Positions 54,942-62,882 of a DNA stretch of 64,000 bases are shown here, in pieces; position 1 is the stretch's first letter, and every line of letters starts with the position of its first letter. The stretch is from Oscillatoria acuminata PCC 6304. GTDB taxonomy: Bacteria > Cyanobacteriota > Cyanobacteriia > Cyanobacteriales > Laspinemataceae. The DNA is taken from NCBI RefSeq assembly GCF_000317105.1, contig NC_019693.1:2108001-2172000 (forward strand), given 5' to 3'. The notes below the pieces were generated by a model. That model worked only from the letters and a program-made list of their open reading frames with translations, searched no databases and had not been told where the DNA came from. Made by a program: the position numbers and the translations under genes.

Positions 54942-55994
54942 TTAGGGACGGTAGAGACTCGCCTGAATCTCATCAAAAACTGCCCCTTCGTCAAAAAACT
55001 GTTGTTGTACGGTATCCCATCCGCCTAAATCTTCAATGGTAAATGGGGTGTTAACGATGGGAAAGCGATCGCCTTGGTTGCTCTCTACCGTCGGGTCTAC
55101 AGGCCGAAACCCGTAGCGCGCAAAAACAGTTTGGGCTTCTGGGGTAAATAAATATTGAACAAATGCTTCAGCCAGTTCCCGATTCCCATGTTTATCCACA
55201 TTTTCATCAATCACTGCCACAGCATTTTCGATCGCAATATTCACCTCTGGGACAAAGTACGACAAGGGGCGATCGTTCAGTCCCGCTAAAATCATTTCAT
55301 TCTCATAATTCACCAACACATCTCCCTGGCGTTGCTCCACAAAAGCATCAGTTGCTTCCCGCGAGTCTTTAGACAAAACCACTGCATTCTCATAAACTTT
55401 CTGGGTAAAAGCCCGCGCCTCTTCTGGCGTTCCTCCGGTTTGGGTCACGGAACCCCAAAGCGCCAGAAAACTCCACCTTGCACCCCCAGAGGTTTTCGGA
55501 TTAGCTAGGACAATCTGGATGTCATCTTTAGCTAAATCCGCCCAGGTTTGAATGCCTTTGGGATTATTAGGTCTTGTAGCAATTGTTGCCACAGAACGGG
55601 TAACAATGGAATTATTGGGAGCCTCTTGTTCCCAACCGGGTTCAATCAGTCCCTCTTTTTCCAGTTGCTGGATATCCAAGGCTAAAGCTAGGGCGACGAC
55701 ATCCGCATCCAGTCCGTGGAGGACCGTGCGGGTTTGGGTCCCGGAAGGGCCGTAACTTTGGCGAATTACTGCTTTGCGATCGTGCTGCTGATTCCAAGTT
55801 TCTAGGAATTGGGGAATGATTTCTTGATAGGCAGAAGGAGTCACCATGTAGGAGACGAGGGTCAGTTCCAGGGGATTACCATTACCCGGATTACCTGTGC
55901 AGGCAGCGATCGCCCAACTTAAACTAACTCCCCCTAGGAAAACAACCACCCACCGGATTAAGAAATTTGGGGACAAAAAACAACTCATTTTCAC
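54942..55994 (-). CDS. sbpA: Sulfate-binding lipoprotein (Sbp)
   Basis: The protein has 350 residues. A hydrophobic signal ends in a lipobox (SLSWAIAACTG), so the mature Cys is lipidated. LTLVSYMVTPSAYQEIIPQF, ANPKTSGGARWSFLALWGSV and LSKDSREATDAFVEQRQGDVLVNYENEM are the usual sulfate-binding motifs. It delivers sulfate to CysT/CysW. It lies 87 bases upstream of cysA. A second paralogue is at 56548-57702; identity by eye looks about 60-70 percent over the domain. Confidence 0.94.
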   Translation of the reverse strand: MKMSCFLSPNFLIRWVVVFLGGVSLSWAIAACTGNPGNGNPLELTLVSYMVTPSAYQEIIPQFLETWNQQHDRKAVIRQSYGPSGTQTRTVLHGLDADVVALALALDIQQLEKEGLIEPGWEQEAPNNSIVTRSVATIATRPNNPKGIQTWADLAKDDIQIVLANPKTSGGARWSFLALWGSVTQTGGTPEEARAFTQKVYENAVVLSKDSREATDAFVEQRQGDVLVNYENEMILAGLNDRPLSYFVPEVNIAIENAVAVIDENVDKHGNRELAEAFVQYLFTPEAQTVFARYGFRPVDPTVESNQGDRFPIVNTPFTIEDLGGWDTVQQQFFDEGAVFDEIQASLYRP

Positions 55995-56116
55995 CGAAAC
56001 CTTAGGTACTTTAGCAATGAAATGAAGAAGTCCTATAGAGCCAAAGAGAGGTGGAGCGAGTCCACCTTATCCCCTTACTTAAAATCATACTTTCTGAATT
56101 TACCTTGCAGCAATGA

Positions 56117-56467
56117 CTACCAGTTTTCTTCGTCAGGGTCTGTTGATTTACTCCAAATTTCTACATCTAAGTCATTCAGATAAATCATTGCACTATCAAT
56201 CTGGCATTTTTTTCCCCGTAAATCGAGGTCAAACCACCCATCATTTTTGATATTCGAGGCCAACAAGGCTGCATTCAGGTTAACGGTCAATTCATGATCA
56301 GAAATCAGGCGAGAAATAATCGGTTCCTCCTGATACTCTTTGGGAATCCGAATCCGAATTCGCAGGTGGGTGGGTCGTGAGTCATCAGTTGTGCGCTGTA
56401 AAGACGGGGATTGGGACCCTGGATAACTCTCGTCTACTTGCGCCTGATAATTAGAGTGAGTCGCCAT
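56117..56467 (-). CDS. NIL-domain protein
   Basis: The protein has 116 residues. The core LRIRIRIPKEYQEEPIISRL and NLNAALLASNIKNDGWFDLDL is the ferredoxin-like NIL domain that also occurs at the C-terminus of methionine ABC ATPases, where it binds ligand and inhibits transport. Stand-alone NIL proteins between sulfate-binding genes are common in cyanobacteria. A regulatory role for the transporter is likely but unproved. It lies between the two sulfate-binding protein genes. Confidence 0.85.
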   Translation of the reverse strand: MATHSNYQAQVDESYPGSQSPSLQRTTDDSRPTHLRIRIRIPKEYQEEPIISRLISDHELTVNLNAALLASNIKNDGWFDLDLRGKKCQIDSAMIYLNDLDVEIWSKSTDPDEENW

Positions 56468-56547
56468 AAATTTCTCCGCTAGAGCTAATTCAATCTATTC
56501 GTGAATAAATGTGGAAATAAGCTGTTCTCGTGGACTCTCATGCACTC

Positions 56548-57702
56548 TCATCGGCTAACTTGGCTTAAAATTGTGTCAAAGATAGCGCCATCGTCAAAGA
56601 ATTTAGTTTGCAATGCATCCCATCCCCCCAAGTCAGCAACGGTGAACAAGGTTCGGATTGCCGGAAATTGACTGCTAAATTCAGCAGCAACGTTCGGATC
56701 TACAGGCCGGAAGCCCACTTTGGCAAATTCCCGTTGAGCGGTTGGGGTAAATAAATATTGGACGAAGGCTTCTGCGACTTCCCTTGTGCCATGTTTATCC
56801 ACATTGGCATCAACTACGGCAATGGGATTATCGATAGAAATATTCACCTCGGGAATCACATAGGGAAGTTCTTGGCCATTTTGTTTCGCCAATATCACTT
56901 CGTTTTCATAGTTGATTAAGACATCCCCTTGACCCTGTTTGAAAAAGACATCACTGGATTCCCGAGCATCTCGGGGTAGCACGGGGACATTTTGGAAGAC
57001 TTGACGAGTAAATTCGTTGGCTGTCGTATCATTCCCTCCGGTTTGGGTGATAGCACCCCAAAGACCTAGAAAATTCCATCGTGCACCGCCAGAGGTTTTG
57101 GGGTTAGCGGTAATCACGCTGACATCATCTTTGGCTAAGTCTTGCCAGGAGTTAATACCTTTGGGATTACCGGGTCGGGTAACTAAGGCAGCAACGGATT
57201 TATGCACGATCGCATTGTTAGGCGCTTCTTGTTCCCACCCCGGTTGAATCAGTCCAGCTTTTTCAATTTGTTGGGTATCTAATGCCAACGCTAAGGCTAC
57301 GATATCGGCTTCTAATCCATCAATGACAGCTCGGGTTTGGGAACCGGAACCCCCATAACTTTGGTTAAAGGTGACCTCTTGGTTATGTTGTTCTTTCCAC
57401 TGCTGTGCAAATTGCGGAATGATTTGCTCATACGCGGCACGAGTGACGGCATAAGACACGAGGGTGAGTTGGACATTATCACCGCCTCCTGTGGGACCTC
57501 CACAAGCTGCGATCGCCGCGCTCAAGCTCAGTCCTACCAGAAACCATGAAACCGATTTGGGAATTCGTCGAGACTTCCCGCGATTTGTCAACCATTCTTT
57601 CCACCAACGGACGAGGGTCCCTGGCCTAAACCCCCCACTCCCTAATCTGCGGTTTTGATCAGCGGGGTTTTTTTCGTCTGCGATCGCTTGCCATTGCGCC
57701 AT
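56548..57702 (-). CDS. sbpA: Sulfate-binding lipoprotein paralogue
   Basis: The protein has 384 residues from the ATG at 57702 (MAQWQAIADEK). A start at 57795 would add 31 residues but lies in less typical sequence. The lipobox is LSLSAAIAACGG. The body shares LTLVSYAVTRAAYEQIIPQF, GGSGSQTRAVIDGLEADIVA, NPKTSGGARWNFLGLWGAI and VLINYENEVILA with the first paralogue. An N-terminal extension of about 55 residues before the hydrophobic segment is unusual and may be an annotation artefact. It is the first gene of the sulfate cluster. Confidence 0.9.
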   Translation of the reverse strand: MAQWQAIADEKNPADQNRRLGSGGFRPGTLVRWWKEWLTNRGKSRRIPKSVSWFLVGLSLSAAIAACGGPTGGGDNVQLTLVSYAVTRAAYEQIIPQFAQQWKEQHNQEVTFNQSYGGSGSQTRAVIDGLEADIVALALALDTQQIEKAGLIQPGWEQEAPNNAIVHKSVAALVTRPGNPKGINSWQDLAKDDVSVITANPKTSGGARWNFLGLWGAITQTGGNDTTANEFTRQVFQNVPVLPRDARESSDVFFKQGQGDVLINYENEVILAKQNGQELPYVIPEVNISIDNPIAVVDANVDKHGTREVAEAFVQYLFTPTAQREFAKVGFRPVDPNVAAEFSSQFPAIRTLFTVADLGGWDALQTKFFDDGAIFDTILSQVSR

Positions 57703-58025
57703 ATATCCACCTGGGTTTAATCTACGGTAAATTGGTCGGAATACCGTTATTTGATGATGAAAATCAACAATAGAGGAAAATTTAAAAAAAAGCAAGAGTT
57801 TTTTTAAATTTCCTACAGCGCCAGAAATAGACAGCGAACAGGGCCGGAATTTTCACCCTACCAGGGGCCTTGCTCCAATAAAATTAGTTGGTAACTTGTA
57901 ATTATTGGAGACTGAATCAGCTAAAATCAAGTTTCTGTAAGGATTTCAACAAAAACTTGAAGATATTTCAAAAAAACTCTTGCTTTTTCCCAATCCCTTG
58001 TGCTACATTTATAAACTGTTGGTGA

Positions 58026-58099
58026 GGACGCATAGCTCAGTTGGTTAGAGCACCACGTTGACATCGTGGGGGTCACTGGTTCGAGTCCAGTTGTGTCCA
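58026..58099 (+). tRNA. tRNA-Val (GAC)
   Basis: A complete cloverleaf folds from 58026 to 58099. The acceptor stem GGACGCA pairs with TGTGTCC with one G-T pair. The A box is tagctcagttggttaga. The anticodon arm is CCACG-TTGACAT-CGTGG, giving anticodon GAC (Val, GUC). The B box is GGTTCGAGTCC. CCA is not encoded, which is usual in cyanobacteria. It lies on the plus strand between the sulfate cluster and the MITE. Confidence 0.95.
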
Positions 58100-58255
58100 T
58101 TCAAAGTTTTATTTATAAAAGTAGGCTGGGAATTAGTCCGAGAGCTTTGATCGGCGATGAGTCGGTTGATCCTAGGGACTAAATCCGTTGGCTTGGACCA
58201 CATCTGGTGTTCCAGGGCTTTTTTTACTTTAAAAAATGACTGGGTTGCGGACTGA

Positions 58256-58418
58256 GGGAACTCCAAAAAATAAAATCTCCAAAACGTTCGTAGGATCAAG
58301 GGAGTAGCTCCGTGAATGTAGGGGCGCAATGCTTGCGCCCCTGGGGCGCAAGCATTGCGCCCCTACACAGACCTTCCTTTCAGTTGAACGGTTGGATGAT
58401 TTATATTTTGCAATCCCC
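58256..58418 (-). mobile_element. MITE copy 2 (TGA target duplication)
   Basis: This 163-base element is in opposite orientation to the copy at 9471-9640. Its left end is GGGAACTCCAAAAAATAAAA and its right end the complement of GGGGATTGCAAAATATAAAT. TGA lies on both sides (58253-58255 and 58419-58421). In the middle is a 24-base inverted repeat (gtaggggcgcaatgcttgcg and its complement) that forms a strong hairpin. No transposase. Confidence 0.82.
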
Positions 58419-58421
58419 TGA

Positions 58422-58974
58422 TCCAGAAGCGATCGCCTGCCAAGTCCCTCCAGTGAATGCACTTACTTTTAAGAATAAAAAATATCTAAACCCTCGCCGT
58501 GGGAAGGCATCTAACAGTTATGATGTTTTTTTTGATAAATTTGAGGGTATTTTATGACTAAATTAGAGGTAAATTAGCACAGATTATTAGAGAAATAAGA
58601 ACAAAACTTTTAATTTATAAACCAGATATTTTATTACCATCAAAAATATTTGTTTTATAAATCTTAACTATTTTATTGTAGAATAAAGAATAGGTAAAAC
58701 TAAGGAAATCTCCTAAAAATAGCCCAGGTTCGCCCAAGAAAAAACACTTGAGGAGGTAGGGGGATATGTAGGGTCATCAAGGTGGTGTCTCTAACTTTTC
58801 CTCACGGAACAAGGCCACCGCAGGAATGGGGGATGGAGGATTGGTAAGACCTAGCCGATCGCGCCGAACTAACCCCTCTAAGGGTATAAATAGTGATTAA
58901 AGATGAACTTTTCAAAAAAAAAGAGTATCTTCTTGATCGCGAACCAAAGAAATATAGAGGATCGGACCCTGAAC
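58422..58974. other. AT-rich gap before WD40 gene
   Basis: No supported gene is seen. Bases 58560-58720 are very AT-rich and may hold the WD40 promoter. An open frame of 81 codons (58312-58557) starts inside the MITE and has no family resemblance. No RNA-like fold was noticed. Confidence 0.5.
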
Positions 58975-60006
58975 ATGAGATTATCTTGGCGCTGGTTTTT
59001 ACTTTCTAGCTTAATGAGTTTAACCTTCGCGATCGCCCTCCAGGATCGGTCGCAAGTGGCCCATTCGCAAATCCAGCCTCCCTCCACTGAGAGCCTGAAC
59101 CCGCAATCCGGACCCCTTTTTATTTTAGACAAAACCCTGGAAGGACATACCAGTTGGGTAGAGACCCTAAAATTTAGTCCTGATGGCAGCATCCTAGCCA
59201 GTGGCAGTCGAGATAATACCATCAAGCTCTGGAATTGGACCAGTGGGGAATTAATTCGCACCCTGTTGGGACATTCCGCTGATGTAAATTCCCTCGCTTT
59301 TAGTCCAGATGGACAAGGTTTAGCCAGTGCTAGTACCGATCTCACCGTCAAGTTGTGGGATGTGAATCAGGGCATTTTAACTGGGACGCGATTGGGTCAT
59401 ACCTTTGCAGTTCGGGGTGTCACCTTCACCCCCGATGGACAAACCCTCGCCTCTGCCAGTGCCGATCGCAGCATCATCCTCTGGGATGTCAACACCGAAC
59501 GAGAAAGGCGGACCCTCAACTGGCATTCTAGCTTTGTCTGGGCAGTCGCCGTCAGTCCTGATGGCAATACCTTGGTGAGTGGCGGCTACGATAACACCAT
59601 CCGCTTTTGGAGAATGCCCAATGGGAGAAGGTGGCGCTCCATTGAAGGGCATTCTAGCCCGATTACCGCGATCGCCTTTAGTCCCGACGGACAAACCCTC
59701 GCCTCTGCCAGTGCTGATCACACCATCAAGTTATGGGATGTCAATACCGGCTCTTTGAAAAGCACCTTAACGGGTCATTCAGATTGGGTCCTCTCCGTAG
59801 CCTTTAGTCCCGATGGTCAACTGCTTGCTAGTGGGGGAGCCGATCGCACCCTCCGCCTGTGGAATGTCGCCAATGGTTCCCTGCGAACCCTCTTTAACAA
59901 TCATCAAGGGCGAGTTCTCTCCGTAGCCTTTAGTCCCGATGGACAGGCCCTTGCCAGTGCCAGTGCCGACCAAACCATTAAAATTTGGCGAGCTACGGCT
60001 CCATAA
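58975..60006 (+). CDS. Exported WD40-repeat protein
   Basis: The protein has 343 residues from the ATG at 58975 (MRLSWRWFLLSSLMSLTFAI), which begins a clear signal peptide; an upstream in-frame ATG at 58903 would add a polar 24-residue leader. Seven WD40 units follow, each near 42 residues, for example LEGHTSWVETLKFSPDGSIL and LASASADHTIKLWDVNTGSL. They should form a single seven-bladed propeller, a binding scaffold in the periplasm or outside. The repeats are close in sequence, so internal recombination is likely. Confidence 0.88.
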   Translation: MRLSWRWFLLSSLMSLTFAIALQDRSQVAHSQIQPPSTESLNPQSGPLFILDKTLEGHTSWVETLKFSPDGSILASGSRDNTIKLWNWTSGELIRTLLGHSADVNSLAFSPDGQGLASASTDLTVKLWDVNQGILTGTRLGHTFAVRGVTFTPDGQTLASASADRSIILWDVNTERERRTLNWHSSFVWAVAVSPDGNTLVSGGYDNTIRFWRMPNGRRWRSIEGHSSPITAIAFSPDGQTLASASADHTIKLWDVNTGSLKSTLTGHSDWVLSVAFSPDGQLLASGGADRTLRLWNVANGSLRTLFNNHQGRVLSVAFSPDGQALASASADQTIKIWRATAP

Positions 60007-60231
60007 AATCGGTTAATTTTTAACGAAAACCCGGGATATTTCTCCAGATAGGCAGTCCTGGCATTTTTTCTGAATAAACCCGGATAATTCTCTTCTTGAT
60101 GCGGTCTAACTGGACAGAAAATTATCCCGGCTTTTACTGGATCTTTATATTTTTAGGTAAAATTAAAAGGGTTTTAAGGGAGATAACACTTAAAGCATCA
60201 AAAGTTGATTTGAGGGGAAGAAGAGACAGCC

Positions 60232-61446
60232 ATGAACCTATGGGAAAGCCTAGATATGGCCACTAAGACCCTAGTGGCTAACAAAACCCGCAGTACCCTG
60301 ACAATGTTAGGGATTATTATCGGGAATGCTGCGGTAATTGCTACAGTTGGGGTGGGGTCAGGTGCGCAAAATTTTATTGGTGGACAAATAGAATCCCTGG
60401 GAACCAATGTATTGATTATTGCCCCAGGGAATCAGAATAGTCGGAGATTAGGCGGACCGCCCCAAACCTTGGTTTTGGATGATGCAGAGGCGATCGCCTC
60501 CCAAGTTCCGGGCATCGATGGGGTCTCCCCAGAACTCAACGGCAGCGAACTGGTGCGCTATGGCAATCAAAACTTTTCAGCCTTAATATTTGGCACAATG
60601 CCAGATTTTTTGAACGTTCGGAACTTTGAGGTAGAAAAGGGACGATTTTTAAATGAATTAGATGTTCAGCGCAGCAATCCAGTGGTGGCGTTAGGTTCAG
60701 ATCTAGCCATTGCGTTATTTGGAGACAGCAACCCCATTGGAGAAAAAGTTCGCATTAAAAATGTCAGTTTAGAAGTGATTGGCGTGATGGAACCCAAAGG
60801 AGCATCCTTTGGGACGAACTACGACGAAACCGCCTTAATTCCCATCACGACTATGGCGAATAGAATTCTGGGACGGCAATCGCCTTATGGACTGCCGCTT
60901 TCGTTCATTTGGGTGGGGGTCGCCAATGAAGAAGGGATGGGAATGGCGCAGTTTCAGATTGAAAATTTGCTGCGTCTGCGCCATCGCATTACCGATGAAG
61001 ATGATTTCTTCGTTCAGAATCAGCAAGATTTAATGAATACCTTTGATGCGATTACCGGGGCGTTAACGGTGTTACTCGCAGCGGTGGCGAGTATCTCCCT
61101 GTTGGTGGGTGGGATTGGGATTATGAATATTATGTTGGTATCGGTGACGGAACGGACTCAGGAGATTGGGTTGCGGAAGGCGATCGGGGCAACTCAGCAA
61201 GATATTTTAATTCAGTTCATCATAGAAGCAGTGATTCTATCGGTGGTGGGGGGTGCAGTCGGCATTGGCATTGGGATGGGGGGTATTTTTTTGATTGCCC
61301 TAGTCACGCCTTTTGAGGCGGGAGTTTCCGGAATGGCGATCGCCCTGGCAACCAGTGTCTCTGGAGGCATCGGCTTATTTTTTGGCGTGGTTCCTGCCCG
61401 TCGTGCGGCTCAACTGGACCCAATTGTAGCCTTAAGAAGTGAGTGA
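60232..61446 (+). CDS. MacB-type ABC transporter permease (FtsX superfamily)
   Basis: The protein has 404 residues. The N-terminal helix is preceded by a basic segment (TRSTLTMLGIIIGNAAVIATVGVGSG). Residues 50-270 form a periplasmic MacB-PCD-like domain. Three more helices end the protein (LTVLLAAVASISLLVGGIGIMNIM, ILIQFIIEAVILSVVGGAVG, and FFGVVPARRAAQLDPIVALR). MacB-type permeases use ATP to drive substrate extrusion or signal across the envelope. Its ATPase is encoded 266 bases downstream, beyond the heptamer array. Confidence 0.92.
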   Translation: MNLWESLDMATKTLVANKTRSTLTMLGIIIGNAAVIATVGVGSGAQNFIGGQIESLGTNVLIIAPGNQNSRRLGGPPQTLVLDDAEAIASQVPGIDGVSPELNGSELVRYGNQNFSALIFGTMPDFLNVRNFEVEKGRFLNELDVQRSNPVVALGSDLAIALFGDSNPIGEKVRIKNVSLEVIGVMEPKGASFGTNYDETALIPITTMANRILGRQSPYGLPLSFIWVGVANEEGMGMAQFQIENLLRLRHRITDEDDFFVQNQQDLMNTFDAITGALTVLLAAVASISLLVGGIGIMNIMLVSVTERTQEIGLRKAIGATQQDILIQFIIEAVILSVVGGAVGIGIGMGGIFLIALVTPFEAGVSGMAIALATSVSGGIGLFFGVVPARRAAQLDPIVALRSE

Positions 61447-61513
61447 TTGGTCATTGGTTGCTGGTCATTGGTTATTGGTCATTGGTTGTTGGTCGGTGAG
61501 TATTCAATCATCC

Positions 61514-61674
61514 AAATGACAAATGACAAATGACAAATGACAAATGACAAATGACAAATGACAAATGACAAATGACAAATGACAAATGACAAATGACAAA
61601 TGACAAATGACAAATGACAAATGACAAATGACAAATGACAAATGACAAATGACAAATGACAAATGACAAATGAC
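61514..61674 (+). repeat. 23 tandem copies of the heptamer aaatgac
   Basis: From 61514 to 61674 the sequence is an unbroken array of 23 perfect 7-base units (161 bases). Upstream (61445-61500) are looser ttggtca-type units that resemble 39212-39262. The array lies between the permease and ATPase genes of one transporter. The open frame on the minus strand across it is only a by-product of the repeat (repeating F-V-I-C-H-L-S). Short tandem heptamers of this type (STRR) are known in cyanobacteria. Confidence 0.93.
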
Positions 61675-61712
61675 ATTTGTTCTGCTGTGAATTTACTGAA
61701 TTAAAGATTATT

Positions 61713-62471
61713 ATGAACTCTCAAAATCAACTCCAATCTACTCTACCGAGTCCGGAACAAAAATCGGCGATCGTTGAACTGAAAGATGTTTACAAGATTT
61801 ATGGGTCCGGCAATACAGAAGTGCAAGCCCTCAAAGGAGTGAATTTAACGATTCATGAAGGGGAATATTGCTCAATTATGGGGGCATCCGGTTCGGGCAA
61901 ATCTACGGCCATGAATATTATTGGTTGCCTGGATAGACCCAGCAGCGGATATTATTATCTGGATGAGGTAGATGTTACCCAAATGGAAGATGCAAACTTA
62001 GCAAAAATCCGAAATTTAAAGTTAGGATTTGTCTTCCAACAATATCATCTGTTAGCTCAACTGAGCGCCTTGGAAAATGTGATGTTGCCGATGGTTTATG
62101 CTGGCATTCCTGCCTCGGAACGGCGGGAACGTTCAAGGGAGGCATTAACGCGAGTCGGCTTAGAAAATCGGATGAATAATAAGCCGAATCAGATGTCTGG
62201 GGGACAACAACAACGGGTGGCGATCGCCCGGGCGATCGTCAACCAGCCCGTTTTACTCTTAGCGGATGAACCCACCGGCGCTTTAGATACCAAAACCACG
62301 GAAGAAGTCATCCATATTTTTTCAGAACTGAATGCCAGTGGCATGACCATCGTGATGGTAACCCACGAACCGGAAGTCGCCCGCGCCAGTAAACGAATTG
62401 TCATGTTTCGTGATGGAGAAGTCATCCAATCCCATCTCACCCCGGCTGATTTGCATGGCGCTACGTTGTGA
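61713..62471 (+). CDS. MacB/LolD-type ABC transporter ATPase
   Basis: The protein has 252 residues from the ATG at 61713 (MNSQNQLQSTLPSPEQ); an ATG at 61677 immediately at the end of the heptamer array would add 12 residues. Walker A is IMGASGSGKSTAMNIIGCLD, signature QMSGGQQQRVAIARAI, Walker B LLLADEPTGALDTK. The switch His is in VMVTHEPEVA. It should work with the permease at 60232-61446. Whether both genes share a transcript through the array is unclear. Confidence 0.92.
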   Translation: MNSQNQLQSTLPSPEQKSAIVELKDVYKIYGSGNTEVQALKGVNLTIHEGEYCSIMGASGSGKSTAMNIIGCLDRPSSGYYYLDEVDVTQMEDANLAKIRNLKLGFVFQQYHLLAQLSALENVMLPMVYAGIPASERRERSREALTRVGLENRMNNKPNQMSGGQQQRVAIARAIVNQPVLLLADEPTGALDTKTTEEVIHIFSELNASGMTIVMVTHEPEVARASKRIVMFRDGEVIQSHLTPADLHGATL

Positions 62472-62882
62472 AGGGACTTGCTGTCCAAAAGACTGGAGAG
62501 AATCTCGCCCTTACAAAAGTGAAAATACCCTAAAACTAGCCAGTCAGAGCGATCAAAGCGGGCCAACTTAGTCATCCACGGTTTGGAGTTGGAATTTCCT
62601 CAAGTAGGAAGTAACTCAAACGAGTCTGTCGAACTTCGCGATGGGATTGCGGAAGTGGGGCGTCTGAAGACCTGAGTGGGAGGAAAATACTCAATGATTC
62701 TGGCTTCAAACCCGGGTCAGAGGGTCCCTGCTGCCGAGGTCAAGTCACCCGGTTTGTGTGCAGGGTAGGTGATGGAAGTCACCCGGATCGATTACGGAGG
62801 GTCACTTCCATCACCTACAGCGATCGCTCACAAGGTAGCAACCGATGATTCATAATAAACTCAAGGGAGTTATTTTATAAAA
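62472..62882. other. Gap with strong hairpin before the GGDEF gene
   Basis: This 411-base gap has no supported gene. A strong hairpin spans 62764-62819: taggtgatggaagtcaccc pairs with agggtcacttccatcacct, with 14 perfect outer base pairs, around a 14-base loop. It could be a terminator (without a T run), an RNA element in the leader of the GGDEF gene, or an operator. The remainder shows no repeats. Confidence 0.55.

Noticed and set aside
58312-58557. Plus-strand frame of 81 codons downstream of tRNA-Val
   Set aside because: It begins in the palindrome of the MITE and shows no family resemblance.
61514-61674. Possible CRISPR array
   Set aside because: Units are 7 bases with no spacers; it is a simple tandem repeat. 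No cas genes are present.
61479-61676. Open frame of 65 codons on the minus strand with a repeating F-V-I-C-H-L-S peptide
   Set aside because: It is produced by the 7-base tandem repeat read three times per seven residues; no ribosome site and no independent evidence of coding.
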